Source: JBLHZY01 sp047631555 (GTDB lineage: Bacteria; Pseudomonadota; Alphaproteobacteria; Rhodobacterales; Rhodobacteraceae). Taken from it: a DNA stretch of 64,000 nucleotides. Below the pieces are notes generated by a model that was not told the origin of the DNA, searched no databases, and worked only from the letters and a program-made list of their open reading frames with translations. Position 1 is the first letter of the stretch. Every line of letters starts with the position of its first letter. The DNA lies in assembly GCA_047631555.1 (NCBI GenBank), contig JBLHZY010000006.1:1-64000 (forward strand), given 5' to 3'. The position numbers were made by a program, and so were the translations under genes. Shown here one piece after another: positions 8,012 to 16,362 of this stretch.

Positions 8012-8898
8012 TTTGTGCTTCCTTTCAACAGACCAAAGGCATTGCTAAAGGCGTCCAATGCAGCAGCAGGCAGGATCACCGTATTGGACCCCTCGCCTTT
8101 GCTCACCGCGCTGATCGCCTCGACCTGTTTGAGCGCGACCTGATACTGCGCCGCCTCAAGGCCATTCTCGGCAATCGCTTGGGCTACAACGCGGGTTGCA
8201 TAGGCCTCGGCATCTGCGCCGACGAGGCGGGCTTTGGCGGCTTGCTCGGCGGCATAAAGTTCAGCGTCTGCATTGAGCTCAACCGCGCGTTTATAACCTT
8301 CGGCCTCGGTGACTTGGGCGCGCCGGGCGCGTTCGGCATTGAGCTGCTGAAGCATCGCGGCGCGGGTGGCTTCATCCAGATTCACATCCAAAATCTCGGC
8401 GCGGGTCACTTCAATACCCCAAGCATCAACCTGCTCTTCCACGGCCGCTTTGGTTGTTACGATCAGCTGGCTGCGATTGGACTGAACCTCATCCAGCTCC
8501 ATCTTGCCGATTTCAGCCCGCACGATCCCGGCGACTGTCGTTGCAATCGCAGCGTCCACATCGCGGATACGGTAGACCGTTTTTTCCGGCTCTGTGATGC
8601 GATAAAATACGGAGGTTTCAACCCGCACCATCACGTTGTCCGAGGTAATCGCGTCTTGGGACGCGGTCGGCAATTGGCGCTCAAGGATCGAGATTTTATG
8701 CGCCACGCGATCCAGAAATGGCACGATAAAGTTGATCCCAGGTCCAAGCACAGAGCGCAGGCGGCCAAAGCGCTCAACCACATATTTTTCGGATTGCGGA
8801 ACGATCCGCACGCCCAAAAAGACGCATATAATAATAAAGGCAGCGAGGGCGATATAGACCGCGTTGGCGCCAAGCGCGCCTGCTATTATTTGTTCCAT
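8008..8898 (-). CDS. SPFH/band-7 (stomatin-like, QmcA-type) membrane protein
   Basis: A 296-residue integral membrane scaffold with an N-terminal hydrophobic helix (about 5-28) and then the band-7 domain (VPQSEKYVVERFGR, typical of stomatin/QmcA/HflK relatives). An Ala/Glu-rich coiled region (about 190-250) promotes oligomerisation. The frame runs up to 9156, but the ATG at 8898 begins directly before the helix and gives the usual family length; the upstream part overlaps dinB on the other strand. Forms a two-gene operon with the NfeD-like gene. Likely role: membrane-domain organisation or protease modulation, by family analogy. Confidence 0.88.
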   Translation of the reverse strand: MEQIIAGALGANAVYIALAAFIIICVFLGVRIVPQSEKYVVERFGRLRSVLGPGINFIVPFLDRVAHKISILERQLPTASQDAITSDNVMVRVETSVFYRITEPEKTVYRIRDVDAAIATTVAGIVRAEIGKMELDEVQSNRSQLIVTTKAAVEEQVDAWGIEVTRAEILDVNLDEATRAAMLQQLNAERARRAQVTEAEGYKRAVELNADAELYAAEQAAKARLVGADAEAYATRVVAQAIAENGLEAAQYQVALKQVEAISAVSKGEGSNTVILPAAALDAFSNAFGLLKGSTK

Positions 8899-9049
8899 TT
8901 TTGGTTTGTCCCTAATACATAAACAGGCTCTTTTGATGAGCTTACACAATATATAGGCATGCTTTGGGCAATTTTGAAGATATATCGCACTGGTATGCGG
9001 GGCGCGCGTTGCGGTATCATCGGCCATAGCATCAAGAGTATCCCCGCCC

Positions 9050-10303
9050 ATGCCAGCGCTTTGCCGTGATTGTTTTTGCCAGTTTGAGGCTGGTGCGCGC
9101 TGCCCCGATTGCGGGCGGCCACGGATCATATCGCATCCGGAGCTTTTTGATCTCAAAATCGCCCATATGGATTGCGATGCGTTTTATGCCAGCGTCGAGA
9201 AGCGCGACAATCCCGAGCTGCGCAATCGCCCAGTGATTATTGGCGGCGGGCGGCGCGGCGTTGTCTCGACTGCGTGTTATATTGCGCGCATCAAGGGGGT
9301 GCGCTCTGCGATGCCGATGTTTCAGGCGCTTAAGCTATGCCCCGAGGCGGCGGTCGTGCGCGGGCGGATGGATGTCTATGCGCAGGTGTCGCGCGATGTG
9401 CGGGCTTTGATGGATGAGTTGACGCCGGTGATCGAGCCGCTTTCGCTGGATGAGGCGTTCATGGATCTCAGCGGAACAGAGCGGTTGCACGGCGCGCCGC
9501 CTGCGGTGATGCTCGCGCGACTCGTGGCGCGGATGAAGTCTGAGATCGGGATTACTGGATCAATCGGGCTGAGCCACAATAAATTCCTCGCCAAGGTTGC
9601 CTCTGATTTGGACAAGCCGCAGGGGTTTTCTGTGATTGGTGCGGCGCAAACGGAGGCGTTTTTGCGCGACAAACCAGTGCGGATCATTTGGGGCATTGGC
9701 CCGGCGGCGCAGGCCAGTTTGGAAGGCGCGGGCATTCGCACGGTTTCGGACCTGTTGCGCTGGGATCGGCAGGATTTGAGCGCGCGGTTTGGCTCTATGG
9801 GCGAGCGGCTTTGGCATATCGCGCGCGGGCAGGATCGCCGCAGCGTCTCGTCACGCAGTCCGGTCAAATCTATCTCGAAAGAGACGACCTTTATGGATGA
9901 TACTTCTGATCCGGATATTTTGGACGGGCATATCTGGCGCCTGTCCGAGCAGGTTTCGGATCGTGCCAAGGCCAAGGGGCATGCGGGGCGGGTTGTCACG
10001 CTCAAGCTAAAACGGGCCAATCATACCGCCCTGTCGCGCCGCCTTGCGCTTTATGATCCGACCCAGATGGCGGACCGGATATATCGCACCGCGCGCGAGC
10101 TGTTTGATGCGGTTGGGCCGCAGGGGCCTTATCGCCTTATCGGGGTTGGCATTTCGGAATTATCCCCGGCGGATACGGCCGATACCACCGCCGATTTGCT
10201 TGATCCGGATGCCGCAAAGCGCGCGGCGGCCGAGCGTGCGGCGGATAAAATCCGGGCACGATTTGGGAAGGACGCAATCGTTAAGGGGCGCTCTTTGCGC
10301 TGA
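9050..10303 (+). CDS. dinB: DNA polymerase IV with N-terminal CxxC pair
   Basis: Y-family translesion polymerase, error-prone synthesis past damaged bases. Of 417 residues, the palm carries HMDCDAFYASVE with catalytic Asp41, and LSLDEAFMD with Asp134-Glu135. The helix-hairpin-helix region (about 220-250) and C-terminal little-finger domain follow, and length is normal apart from an extra N-terminus. Residues 5-21 contain CRDC and CPDC, a likely zinc ribbon ahead of the polymerase domain. The ribosome binding site is weak. I saw no clear LexA box, though alphaproteobacterial boxes (GTTC-N7-GTTC) are easy to miss by eye. Confidence 0.94.
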   Translation: MPALCRDCFCQFEAGARCPDCGRPRIISHPELFDLKIAHMDCDAFYASVEKRDNPELRNRPVIIGGGRRGVVSTACYIARIKGVRSAMPMFQALKLCPEAAVVRGRMDVYAQVSRDVRALMDELTPVIEPLSLDEAFMDLSGTERLHGAPPAVMLARLVARMKSEIGITGSIGLSHNKFLAKVASDLDKPQGFSVIGAAQTEAFLRDKPVRIIWGIGPAAQASLEGAGIRTVSDLLRWDRQDLSARFGSMGERLWHIARGQDRRSVSSRSPVKSISKETTFMDDTSDPDILDGHIWRLSEQVSDRAKAKGHAGRVVTLKLKRANHTALSRRLALYDPTQMADRIYRTARELFDAVGPQGPYRLIGVGISELSPADTADTTADLLDPDAAKRAAAERAADKIRARFGKDAIVKGRSLR

Positions 10304-10306
10304 ACC

Positions 10307-11170
10307 CTATTCAGCGGCAAGCGGCAGTTCTTCGCGCCCAATAGCGGCGATTTTGGCTGTGATCCCTGCCATCATCTCGCGAAATTCATCGAAATCTTCG
10401 TGCGGGGTGATTGTCGCCTCATCCATATAAAGCGAGCGGTCGATCTCGATCTGGATCACATGTTGATTGCGCGAGGGGCGGCCATAGTGCTGGGCAATGA
10501 AAGCGCCCGCGAAAGGCGCATTGCGCGCGACCCGAAGGCCAGCAGCCTGAAACGCGGCCTCGATTTGATCGACTGTGCTTGTATGGGCCGCGGCGCCAAA
10601 GCGATCGCCAAGCACGATTTGCGGCGCACTGCCCGGGCCCACACGCCCTGCGCCCTCAACGGCTTCATGGGGCATGGAATGGCAATCGATCAGGATCGCC
10701 TCGCCAAACAGTGCGTGGCTTTGGTCGAGCAAGGACTGAAGGCGATTATGATACGGGTGCCAGATTGTTTTGAGGCGCGCCTGCGCGGCCTCGAGCGGGA
10801 TTTTACCGTTGTAGATCGCGCGCCCTGCCGAAACCACGCGCGGCACAACCCCAAGCCCCGAGCTGATCCTTGGATTATGGGCGCGATTGGGCACATCGCG
10901 GATCAGGGCGGGATCAAATTCATCTGCGCCGCGATTGAGATCGATCCAAGCGCGCGGGGCGCGGGCGGCCAAAAGGGGCGCGCCATTTTGCGGGGCCTGA
11001 GAGAAGAGCAAATCAACAAAGGCATCCTCAGAAGAGCGCAGCCTGCCCATATCGAGCACGCTTTGATCAAGGAAATCGGCCGTGTAATCGCGGCCCGAAT
11101 GGGGGGATGCAAACACCACACTTGTCGTGCGCACGCGGGGCATCGATAGATCATAAGCGGTTGTGGGCAT
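10307..11170 (-). CDS. N-formylglutamate amidohydrolase family protein
   Basis: A 287-residue zinc-dependent hydrolase of the HutG2/N-formylglutamate deformylase fold. FASPHSGRDY near the N-terminus and DLNRGADEFDP near residue 95 are the family's conserved metal and substrate regions, and IDCHSMPH carries a further His pair. In histidine degradation this family releases formate from N-formylglutamate, but no other hut genes are nearby, so the substrate here is open. The frame opens with GTG at 11176; the ATG at 11170 with AGGAG five bases upstream is preferred. Converges on dinB with three bases between stops. Confidence 0.88.
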   Translation of the reverse strand: MPTTAYDLSMPRVRTTSVVFASPHSGRDYTADFLDQSVLDMGRLRSSEDAFVDLLFSQAPQNGAPLLAARAPRAWIDLNRGADEFDPALIRDVPNRAHNPRISSGLGVVPRVVSAGRAIYNGKIPLEAAQARLKTIWHPYHNRLQSLLDQSHALFGEAILIDCHSMPHEAVEGAGRVGPGSAPQIVLGDRFGAAAHTSTVDQIEAAFQAAGLRVARNAPFAGAFIAQHYGRPSRNQHVIQIEIDRSLYMDEATITPHEDFDEFREMMAGITAKIAAIGREELPLAAE

Positions 11171-11223
11171 TCGCACTCCTGTTTGGGGCAGTATAGGCGA
11201 ATTTTTTTGAATGCCAAAAGCTC

Positions 11224-11252
11224 TTGAAGTGTGGCCCGACTCCTTTTATACG
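11224..11252 (+). promoter_or_regulatory. Probable sigma-70 promoter of tRNA-Val
   Basis: TTGAAG (11224-11229) and TATACG (11247-11252) are separated by exactly 17 bases. The predicted start is about 70 bases upstream of the tRNA. The leader contains a perfect inverted repeat CGCGGG-GAATT-CCCGCG (11265-11281) that could be a processing hairpin. Confidence 0.5.
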
Positions 11253-11331
11253 CAGCCAGACCGGCGCGGGGAATTCCCGCGTCTTGTTTGTTGGGCATAT
11301 GCCCTTCTTGCAAGGCTAGACGCGCTGGAAC

Positions 11332-11406
11332 GGGTGTATAGCTCAGTGGTAGAGCACTTCGTTGACATCGAAGGGGTCACAAGTTCGAACCTTGTTACGC
11401 CCACCA
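11332..11406 (+). tRNA. tRNA-Val (anticodon GAC)
   Basis: 75 bases including an encoded CCA end. The cloverleaf is visible: acceptor GGGTGTA / TACGCCC (one G-U), D-arm AGCTCAGTGGTAGAGC, anticodon stem TTCGT / ATCGAA around GAC, and T-arm with TTCGAAC. GAC reads valine codons GUC and GUU. A short GCCTCC/GGAGGC hairpin follows at about 11413-11427, but without a U-run. rpmJ starts 73 bases downstream and might be co-transcribed. Confidence 0.96.
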
Positions 11407-11478
11407 TTCATCGCCTCCGTTTTGGGAGGCACGTAATTTCACTGGCGCATAGGAGCGCCGCGAAGAAGGAGAAGGGCC

Positions 11479-11604
11479 ATGAAAGTCCGTAACTCGCTCC
11501 GCTCGCTCAAGAGCCGGCACCGTGACTGTCGCGTAGTACGCCGTAAAGGCCGTGTCTATGTGATCAACAAAACGCAGCCTCGTTTCAAAGCCCGTCAGGG
11601 CTGA
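11479..11604 (+). CDS. rpmJ: 50S ribosomal protein L36
   Basis: A 41-residue, strongly basic ribosomal protein beginning MKVRNSLRSLKSRH and ending FKARQG. This is the longer form without the zinc-binding Cys set: only one Cys remains (DCRVVRRKGRVYV), so it is the zinc-independent type. An AAGGAGAAGG ribosome binding site lies 4 bases upstream. It lies outside any ribosomal protein operon, as is common in this class, and is followed after 33 bases by a strong terminator. Confidence 0.96.
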   Translation: MKVRNSLRSLKSRHRDCRVVRRKGRVYVINKTQPRFKARQG

Positions 11605-11637
11605 GGCAGCGCTGGCTTAACGGCCAGTTTTGCATTG

Positions 11638-11673
11638 AAAAAGCCGCGCGAGGGAAACCTCGGGCGGCTTTTT
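11638..11673. terminator. Bidirectional terminator, rpmJ / CoA-ligase gene
   Basis: AAGCCGC-G-CGAGG (11641-11653), GAAA loop, CCTCG-G-GCGGCTT (11658-11670) with one G-G mismatch, flanked by an A-run at 11638-11642 and a T-run to 11673. It follows rpmJ on the plus strand and the minus-strand ligase gene that ends at 11714. Confidence 0.85.
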
Positions 11674-11713
11674 CTTTGGAGTGGTGGTGGTTTGGGGAAA
11701 GTCCCCCTGCCCC

Positions 11714-12931
11714 TTAGTCGTATTTGCGCAGGTCCTCGATCACCAGCCCGTCATTGGGCAGGCTGCCGGGCAGAACGATCTCGACATCGGCTTTCATCTT
11801 CAACGTCGCGACGATTGACGCAAGATAGGCCGCCTCATCGCCGCCATCGGCCTCGATCACAACGCGCATCGTGTCCATCTCGCCGCTGCGCTCGGCAATG
11901 ACGCGCGCGCGGGCAATCTCAACATGGCGCGCGACAAGATCAGCAACCTGTTCGGGGCGGACAAACATCCCCTTAATCTTGGTGGTTTGATCGGCGCGGC
12001 CCATCCAGCCTTTGATGCGCATATTGCTGCGCCCGCAGGGGCTTTGCCCTGCAAGGATTGCCGACATATCGCCCGTGGCAAACCGGATCAGCGGATAATC
12101 AGGATTAAGCGAGGTCACAACGACTTCGCCAACCTCACCCGGCGCAACAGGATCGCCGGTTCCGGGGCGCACGATCTCAACGAGAACGCCCTCGTCAACG
12201 ATCATCCCCTCCATCGCGTCGCTCTCATAAGCGATATTGCCAAGATCAGCGGTCGCGTAATTCTGACGACATAGGATGCCACGATCGGCATATTCTTGGC
12301 GCAGGCTTGGGAAAAGCGCCCCGCCACCAACGCAAGCGCGGGTGATTTTGAGCTGCTCGCCCATCTCTTCGGCCCGATCAAGGATCACCTTTAGATAATC
12401 CGGCGTGCCTGCATAAACGGTCGTTCCAACATCGCGCGCGGCGCGCACCTGAAGATCGGTCTGGCCAGTTCCGGCAGGCAAAACCGCCGCGCCAACAGCC
12501 CGCGCACCGCTCTCAAAAATCATTCCCGCAGGCGTCAGATGATAGCCAAAACAGTTGTGAACGATATCGCCTTTGCCAACGCCGCAAGCGTGCAAAAAGC
12601 GGCCAATCCGCCACCAATCGCCCGCGATTTTTCCGGGCTCGTAGATCGGGCCGGGGGATTGATGGATATGGTCAAACTCATGCGCATCAATGCTGGTAAA
12701 CCCGCCAAAGGGCGGCGCTTTTGCTTGGGCTTCGCCGATGGCGGATTTGCGCAGGACGGGCAGTTTGGCCAGATCAGCGATGGTGCAAAAATCCCCGGCG
12801 CGAAAGCCGCTGAGCGTCTCGCCATAGCCCGAAAGCATTTGAGCGCGAGCGATTTGTTCGGGCAAAGCGATTGCGATGCCGGTGGCGCGTTCATCCGCGG
12901 ACCGGGTTTCCAAAGTATCAAAATGGGGCAT
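11714..12931 (-). CDS. Phenylacetate-CoA ligase-like (PaaK-type) AMP-forming ligase
   Basis: A 405-residue ligase of the adenylate-forming PaaK branch, which activates aryl or arylacetic acids to CoA thioesters with ATP. Seen: an N-terminal region about YGETLSGF, the AMP-binding part with AGTGQTDLQVR, TVYAGTPDYLK and YATADLGNIAYE, and the C-terminal AMP-binding_C_2 domain beginning FVRPEQVADL. The ATG at 12931 follows GAGGA; the frame's own start (12943) is a TTG. It is the last gene of the Liv-type transporter operon, 27 bases after livF. With the second ligase at the operon's head this suggests the imported substrate is a carboxylic acid. No paa catabolic genes are present, so the true substrate is unknown. 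Confidence 0.85.
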   Translation of the reverse strand: MPHFDTLETRSADERATGIAIALPEQIARAQMLSGYGETLSGFRAGDFCTIADLAKLPVLRKSAIGEAQAKAPPFGGFTSIDAHEFDHIHQSPGPIYEPGKIAGDWWRIGRFLHACGVGKGDIVHNCFGYHLTPAGMIFESGARAVGAAVLPAGTGQTDLQVRAARDVGTTVYAGTPDYLKVILDRAEEMGEQLKITRACVGGGALFPSLRQEYADRGILCRQNYATADLGNIAYESDAMEGMIVDEGVLVEIVRPGTGDPVAPGEVGEVVVTSLNPDYPLIRFATGDMSAILAGQSPCGRSNMRIKGWMGRADQTTKIKGMFVRPEQVADLVARHVEIARARVIAERSGEMDTMRVVIEADGGDEAAYLASIVATLKMKADVEIVLPGSLPNDGLVIEDLRKYD

Positions 12932-12958
12932 TTTATTCCTCAAACTATGCGATGGAAA

Positions 12959-13780
12959 TTAGGCGAGCCAACGTTTGCGGCGGCGATAACTGCGCACGTC
13001 GCGAAAGCTCTTTCGCCCTTCATCTGAAACACCAAGGTAGAACTCTTTTACATCCGGATTTTCGCGCAGCTCGGCTGCGGGGCCATCCATAACGATGCGC
13101 CCGCTTTCAAGGATATAGCCGTAATGGGCATAGCGCAGCGCGACGTTGGTATTTTGTTCGGCAAGCAGGAAGGTCACGCCTTCTTTTTCATTCACCGATT
13201 TCACGATCTCGAAGATCTGTTCCACCAATTGCGGCGCGAGGCCCATGCTTGGCTCATCCAGAAGGATCGTTTCGGGGCGCGACATCAGCGCGCGGCCAAT
13301 GGCCACCATTTGCTGCTCGCCGCCCGAGGTATAGCCCGCCTGGCTTTTGCGCCGTTCGCGCAGCCGAGGGAAATAATCATAAACCATCTCAAGGTCTTGG
13401 GCCACTTCGCGATCGGTCCGCGTATAGGCGCCTGTGAGCAGGTTTTCTTCAACGGTGAGGTGCTCAAAGCAATGCCGGCCTTCCATCACCTGAATGATGC
13501 CGCTCTTGACCTGTTCAGCAGGATCAGAGCCGGTAAGACGCTTGCCACGATACGAAATCGTGCCTTTTGTCACTTCGCCGCGTTCGGATTTCAACAGGCC
13601 CGAGATGCTTTTCAGCGTCGTCGATTTGCCTGCGCCGTTGCCGCCCAAGAGGGCTGTGATGCCGCCTTTGGGCACCTTCAAGCTCACGCCCTTTAGCACG
13701 AGGATCACGTGATTATAGATCACCTCGATGTTGTTCACCTCAAGGAGAGTTTCGGCTTCTGTTTTACCGGTGTCCAGCAT
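12959..13780 (-). CDS. Liv-type ABC transporter ATPase (LivF-like)
   Basis: One of the two nucleotide-binding subunits of the branched-chain-amino-acid-type (HAAT) importer. 273 residues: Walker A GGNGAGKST (Lys52), ABC signature TSGGEQQMVAIGRAL, Walker B followed by DEPSMGLAPQL, the last being the LivF-type sequence. A basic C-terminal tail of about 30 residues (SYRRRKRW) exceeds the usual LivF length. RBS is AAGAAG. It follows the substrate-binding protein gene across a strong intercistronic hairpin, so expression relative to that gene is probably lower. Confidence 0.92.
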   Translation of the reverse strand: MLDTGKTEAETLLEVNNIEVIYNHVILVLKGVSLKVPKGGITALLGGNGAGKSTTLKSISGLLKSERGEVTKGTISYRGKRLTGSDPAEQVKSGIIQVMEGRHCFEHLTVEENLLTGAYTRTDREVAQDLEMVYDYFPRLRERRKSQAGYTSGGEQQMVAIGRALMSRPETILLDEPSMGLAPQLVEQIFEIVKSVNEKEGVTFLLAEQNTNVALRYAHYGYILESGRIVMDGPAAELRENPDVKEFYLGVSDEGRKSFRDVRSYRRRKRWLA

Positions 13781-13835
13781 CTTGGGTTCTTCTTTCGCTA
13801 GGGTTTAGAGCGGCGTAAAATTGGTCGGTTGGGGT

Positions 13836-13866
13836 GCCCGGCCCGCCGATGATTGGCGGGCCGGGC
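13836..13866 (-). other. Strong intercistronic hairpin after the binding-protein gene
   Basis: A perfect 12-bp stem GCCCGGCCCGCC (13836-13847) / GGCGGGCCGGGC (13855-13866) with a 7-base loop, eight bases beyond the stop codon of the substrate-binding protein gene. No U-run follows on the minus strand, so it looks like a 3'-end stabilising element or partial attenuator. Such elements raise binding-protein mRNA over downstream ATPase mRNA in other ABC operons (for example malE-malF). Confidence 0.75.
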
Positions 13867-13873
13867 GATTGGA

Positions 13874-15157
13874 TTAATCACAGCTTGGTGTGATGTTGTT
13901 CTCTTTGGCGTAAGCTTCGGAGTCAGCAACCACGAGCGGGTCGATGATCTCTTTGTCGCTTTCGATCCAGTCAGTGATCAGGCTCCAAGTTTTGGAGGTC
14001 GCATCCCACTGCTGAACTTTACCAAGGCCACCGCCGCCGTGGTTTTCACACGAAACGGAGAAGGCTGGGCCAAAGTTTGGCAGGCCAGCTGCGGCCATGC
14101 TTGCTTCGGTCACTTCGAGAGCTTCCATACCATCGCGCATTTGCGCTGGGGTGATGTTGGCAGTGCCAGCAAGCTCTTGAGCTTTCTTCGTGGCTTCTGC
14201 GGCCAAGAAGGCTGCATACATGCCGCGCGAATAGAGCACTGAACCGATTTGGTCGCCAGCACCGGCCGCTTTGCCTGTATCCACAACGTATTTTTGGATG
14301 TCAGCATAGAGCGGATAGTCGGTGCCTGTGCCATGAAGCGCGAGCGATTTGTAGCCGTTGGCACCATCGCCAGCAGGCAGCACGTCGTTCTCAGAACCGG
14401 ACCACCAAACGCCGATGAACTTATCCATTGGGTAACGGATGTTCGCAGCTTCTTGGATCGCAACTTGGTTCATCACGCCCCAGCCCCACATCAAAACGTA
14501 GTCAGGCTTTTGCTGGCGGATTTGCAGCCACTGGGATTTTTGCTCTTGGCCGGGGTGGTCAACAGCGATTGGCATAAGCTCATAGCCGTGCTTCTTGGAA
14601 AGGTCTTCCAATGTGCGGATCGGCTCTTTGCCGTAGGCTGAGTTGTGATAAACGAGCGCGATTTTCTTGCCCGAAATATCGCCGCCTTCTTGATCAAGAA
14701 TGTGCTTGATCGCGATGGACGCGCCATCCCAATAGTTGGCAGGGTAGTTAAAGATATTGCGGAATACCTGGCCGTTTTTGGCAGAGGTACGTCCGTAACC
14801 CATTGAGTGAACAGGGATGCCATCGGCTGTCGCTTTGGGGATCAGCTGATAGGTGATGCCTGTGGAAAGCGGCTGATAGACAAGCGCGCCGGAGCCTTTT
14901 GTCGACTCGTAGCACTCAACGCCTTTTTCGGTGTTGTAGCCTGTTTCGCACTCAATCAGGTTTGTCATTTCGCCGCCGATGCCGCCGTCACGCTCGTTTA
15001 GAAGTGTGAGGTAATCCGCATAGCCATCAGCAAACGGAATGCCGTTGGCCGCATAGGCGCCGGTGCGATAGCTCAGGGCTGTATAGGTCAGTTCCGCCAT
15101 AGCAGGTGCGGCGGCGACCGTGGCAGCAAGTGCCAGAGTTGCTAGTTTAAGTTTCAT
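13874..15157 (-). CDS. Liv-type ABC transporter periplasmic substrate-binding protein
   Basis: A 427-residue receptor of the type-I periplasmic-binding fold (Peripla_BP family). The signal peptide is clear: a basic start, an Ala/Leu core and AxA cleavage before Glu22. Mature features include ALVYHNSAYGKEPI and GWGVMNQVAIQEA in the second lobe. It is longer than classical LivJ/LivK (about 370), as in the HAAT subgroup whose members bind non-amino-acid ligands, for example aromatic carboxylates in Rhodopseudomonas palustris. RBS is GGGAGG. Followed by a strong stem-loop. Ligand not determinable from sequence; flanking CoA ligases favour an organic acid. Confidence 0.92.
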   Translation of the reverse strand: MKLKLATLALAATVAAAPAMAELTYTALSYRTGAYAANGIPFADGYADYLTLLNERDGGIGGEMTNLIECETGYNTEKGVECYESTKGSGALVYQPLSTGITYQLIPKATADGIPVHSMGYGRTSAKNGQVFRNIFNYPANYWDGASIAIKHILDQEGGDISGKKIALVYHNSAYGKEPIRTLEDLSKKHGYELMPIAVDHPGQEQKSQWLQIRQQKPDYVLMWGWGVMNQVAIQEAANIRYPMDKFIGVWWSGSENDVLPAGDGANGYKSLALHGTGTDYPLYADIQKYVVDTGKAAGAGDQIGSVLYSRGMYAAFLAAEATKKAQELAGTANITPAQMRDGMEALEVTEASMAAAGLPNFGPAFSVSCENHGGGGLGKVQQWDATSKTWSLITDWIESDKEIIDPLVVADSEAYAKENNITPSCD

Positions 15158-15235
15158 CGAGTTCGTCCTCCCTTGGAAATTTCGATGGTGGTCATATGCC
15201 GGAGTTTTCCCCGGTCTATAGATTGGCCGCCCCGG

Positions 15236-16312
15236 CTAGTGCGGGAAGGGCCATAAGCGTAGTTTCTCTTTGGACAGGCGCCAGAGCTGGGCCAATCCGT
15301 GCGGTTCAACGATCAAGAAGATCACGATGAGACCGCCAACGATCATGAATTCCAAATGCGCCGCTAGATCGGTTGGCCAGCCAAGGCCGCCGACCAATAC
15401 GTTCTTCAAGAACACTGGCAGCAAGACCATGAAAGCCGCCCCTGCAAAGGAGCCAAAGATAGAGCCCAAGCCGCCGATGATGATCATAAAGAGCACGAGG
15501 AATGATTTCTGAATGCCGAATGCTTCGCCAACCTCAACCGCGCCCAAGTAGACGCTAAAGAACAAAGCACCCGCAACGCCCACAAAGAAGGAGCTGACAG
15601 CAAAGGCGGAAAGCTTGGCCGTTAGCGGGTTTACCCCGATGATCTCGGCCGCGATATCCATGTCGCGGATCGCCATCCATTTGCGCCCAACCGAGCCGCG
15701 CGTCAAGTTGCGGGCAAGCCAAGCGAGCAGGAACACCAGCACGAGGCAGAAGAGATATTTCGCCCAAGCTTCGGTATTTGGCCCCGTCACCACGATGCCA
15801 AAAACCGTCCGTTCAGGGGCAGAGATTTGGCCCGAGGCGGAGTTGTTATAAAACCACGGCACTTTGTTGAACAGCCAGACCAGAAAGAACTGCGCCGCCA
15901 ACGTTGCCACCGCGAGATAGAAGCCTTTGATGCGCAGGCTTGGCAAGCCAAATAGGATGCCGACGCCCGCTGTGATCAGCCCCGAAATCAGGACGTGAAA
16001 GAAGATGTTCACATCCGGGAATGAGGTCATCAATTTGTAGCAGGCATAGGCCCCAACAGCCATAAACCCGCCCGTCCCCAGCGAAACTTGTCCGCAATAG
16101 CCGGTAAGAATGTTCAAGCCAATGGCCGCGATTGCATAGATCAGGAGCGGAACGAAAACCGCATTTGCCCAGTAATCATTGATGATAAATGGGATCACCC
16201 CAAAGGCGATGGCCAAAACGGCATAGTAGCGCCACCGGTCGAATTTGATCGGGAAGGTTTGGCTATCGGCTTCATAGGTTTCGGAGAAATCTCCAGCTTC
16301 ACGATAGAGCAT
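15236..16312 (-). CDS. Liv-type ABC transporter permease (LivM-like)
   Basis: A 358-residue inner-membrane permease with about ten hydrophobic segments and the LivM signature GYCGQVSLGTGGFMAVGAY near residue 80. A 35-residue hydrophilic N-terminus precedes the first helix. Partner of LivH in the heterodimeric channel. A GLGSIFGSFAGA loop late in the protein matches the EAA-type contact with the ATPases. RBS is AAAGGGG. Located 50 bases downstream of livH and 78 upstream of the binding-protein gene. Confidence 0.92.
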   Translation of the reverse strand: MLYREAGDFSETYEADSQTFPIKFDRWRYYAVLAIAFGVIPFIINDYWANAVFVPLLIYAIAAIGLNILTGYCGQVSLGTGGFMAVGAYACYKLMTSFPDVNIFFHVLISGLITAGVGILFGLPSLRIKGFYLAVATLAAQFFLVWLFNKVPWFYNNSASGQISAPERTVFGIVVTGPNTEAWAKYLFCLVLVFLLAWLARNLTRGSVGRKWMAIRDMDIAAEIIGVNPLTAKLSAFAVSSFFVGVAGALFFSVYLGAVEVGEAFGIQKSFLVLFMIIIGGLGSIFGSFAGAAFMVLLPVFLKNVLVGGLGWPTDLAAHLEFMIVGGLIVIFLIVEPHGLAQLWRLSKEKLRLWPFPH

Positions 16313-16362
16313 CTCAGACCCCTTTCAACATTGTGTGGAAGGCTCTGCGCCCTGTATTTGCT

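Noticed and set aside
8944..8959. NrdR-box-like sequence between the SPFH gene and dinB
   Set aside because: Matches 13 of 16 consensus positions but only one copy is present, the last three bases differ, and no ribonucleotide reductase gene is near.
11265..11281. CGCGGG-GAATT-CCCGCG hairpin as a terminator
   Set aside because: No U-run on either side; more likely part of the tRNA-Val leader.
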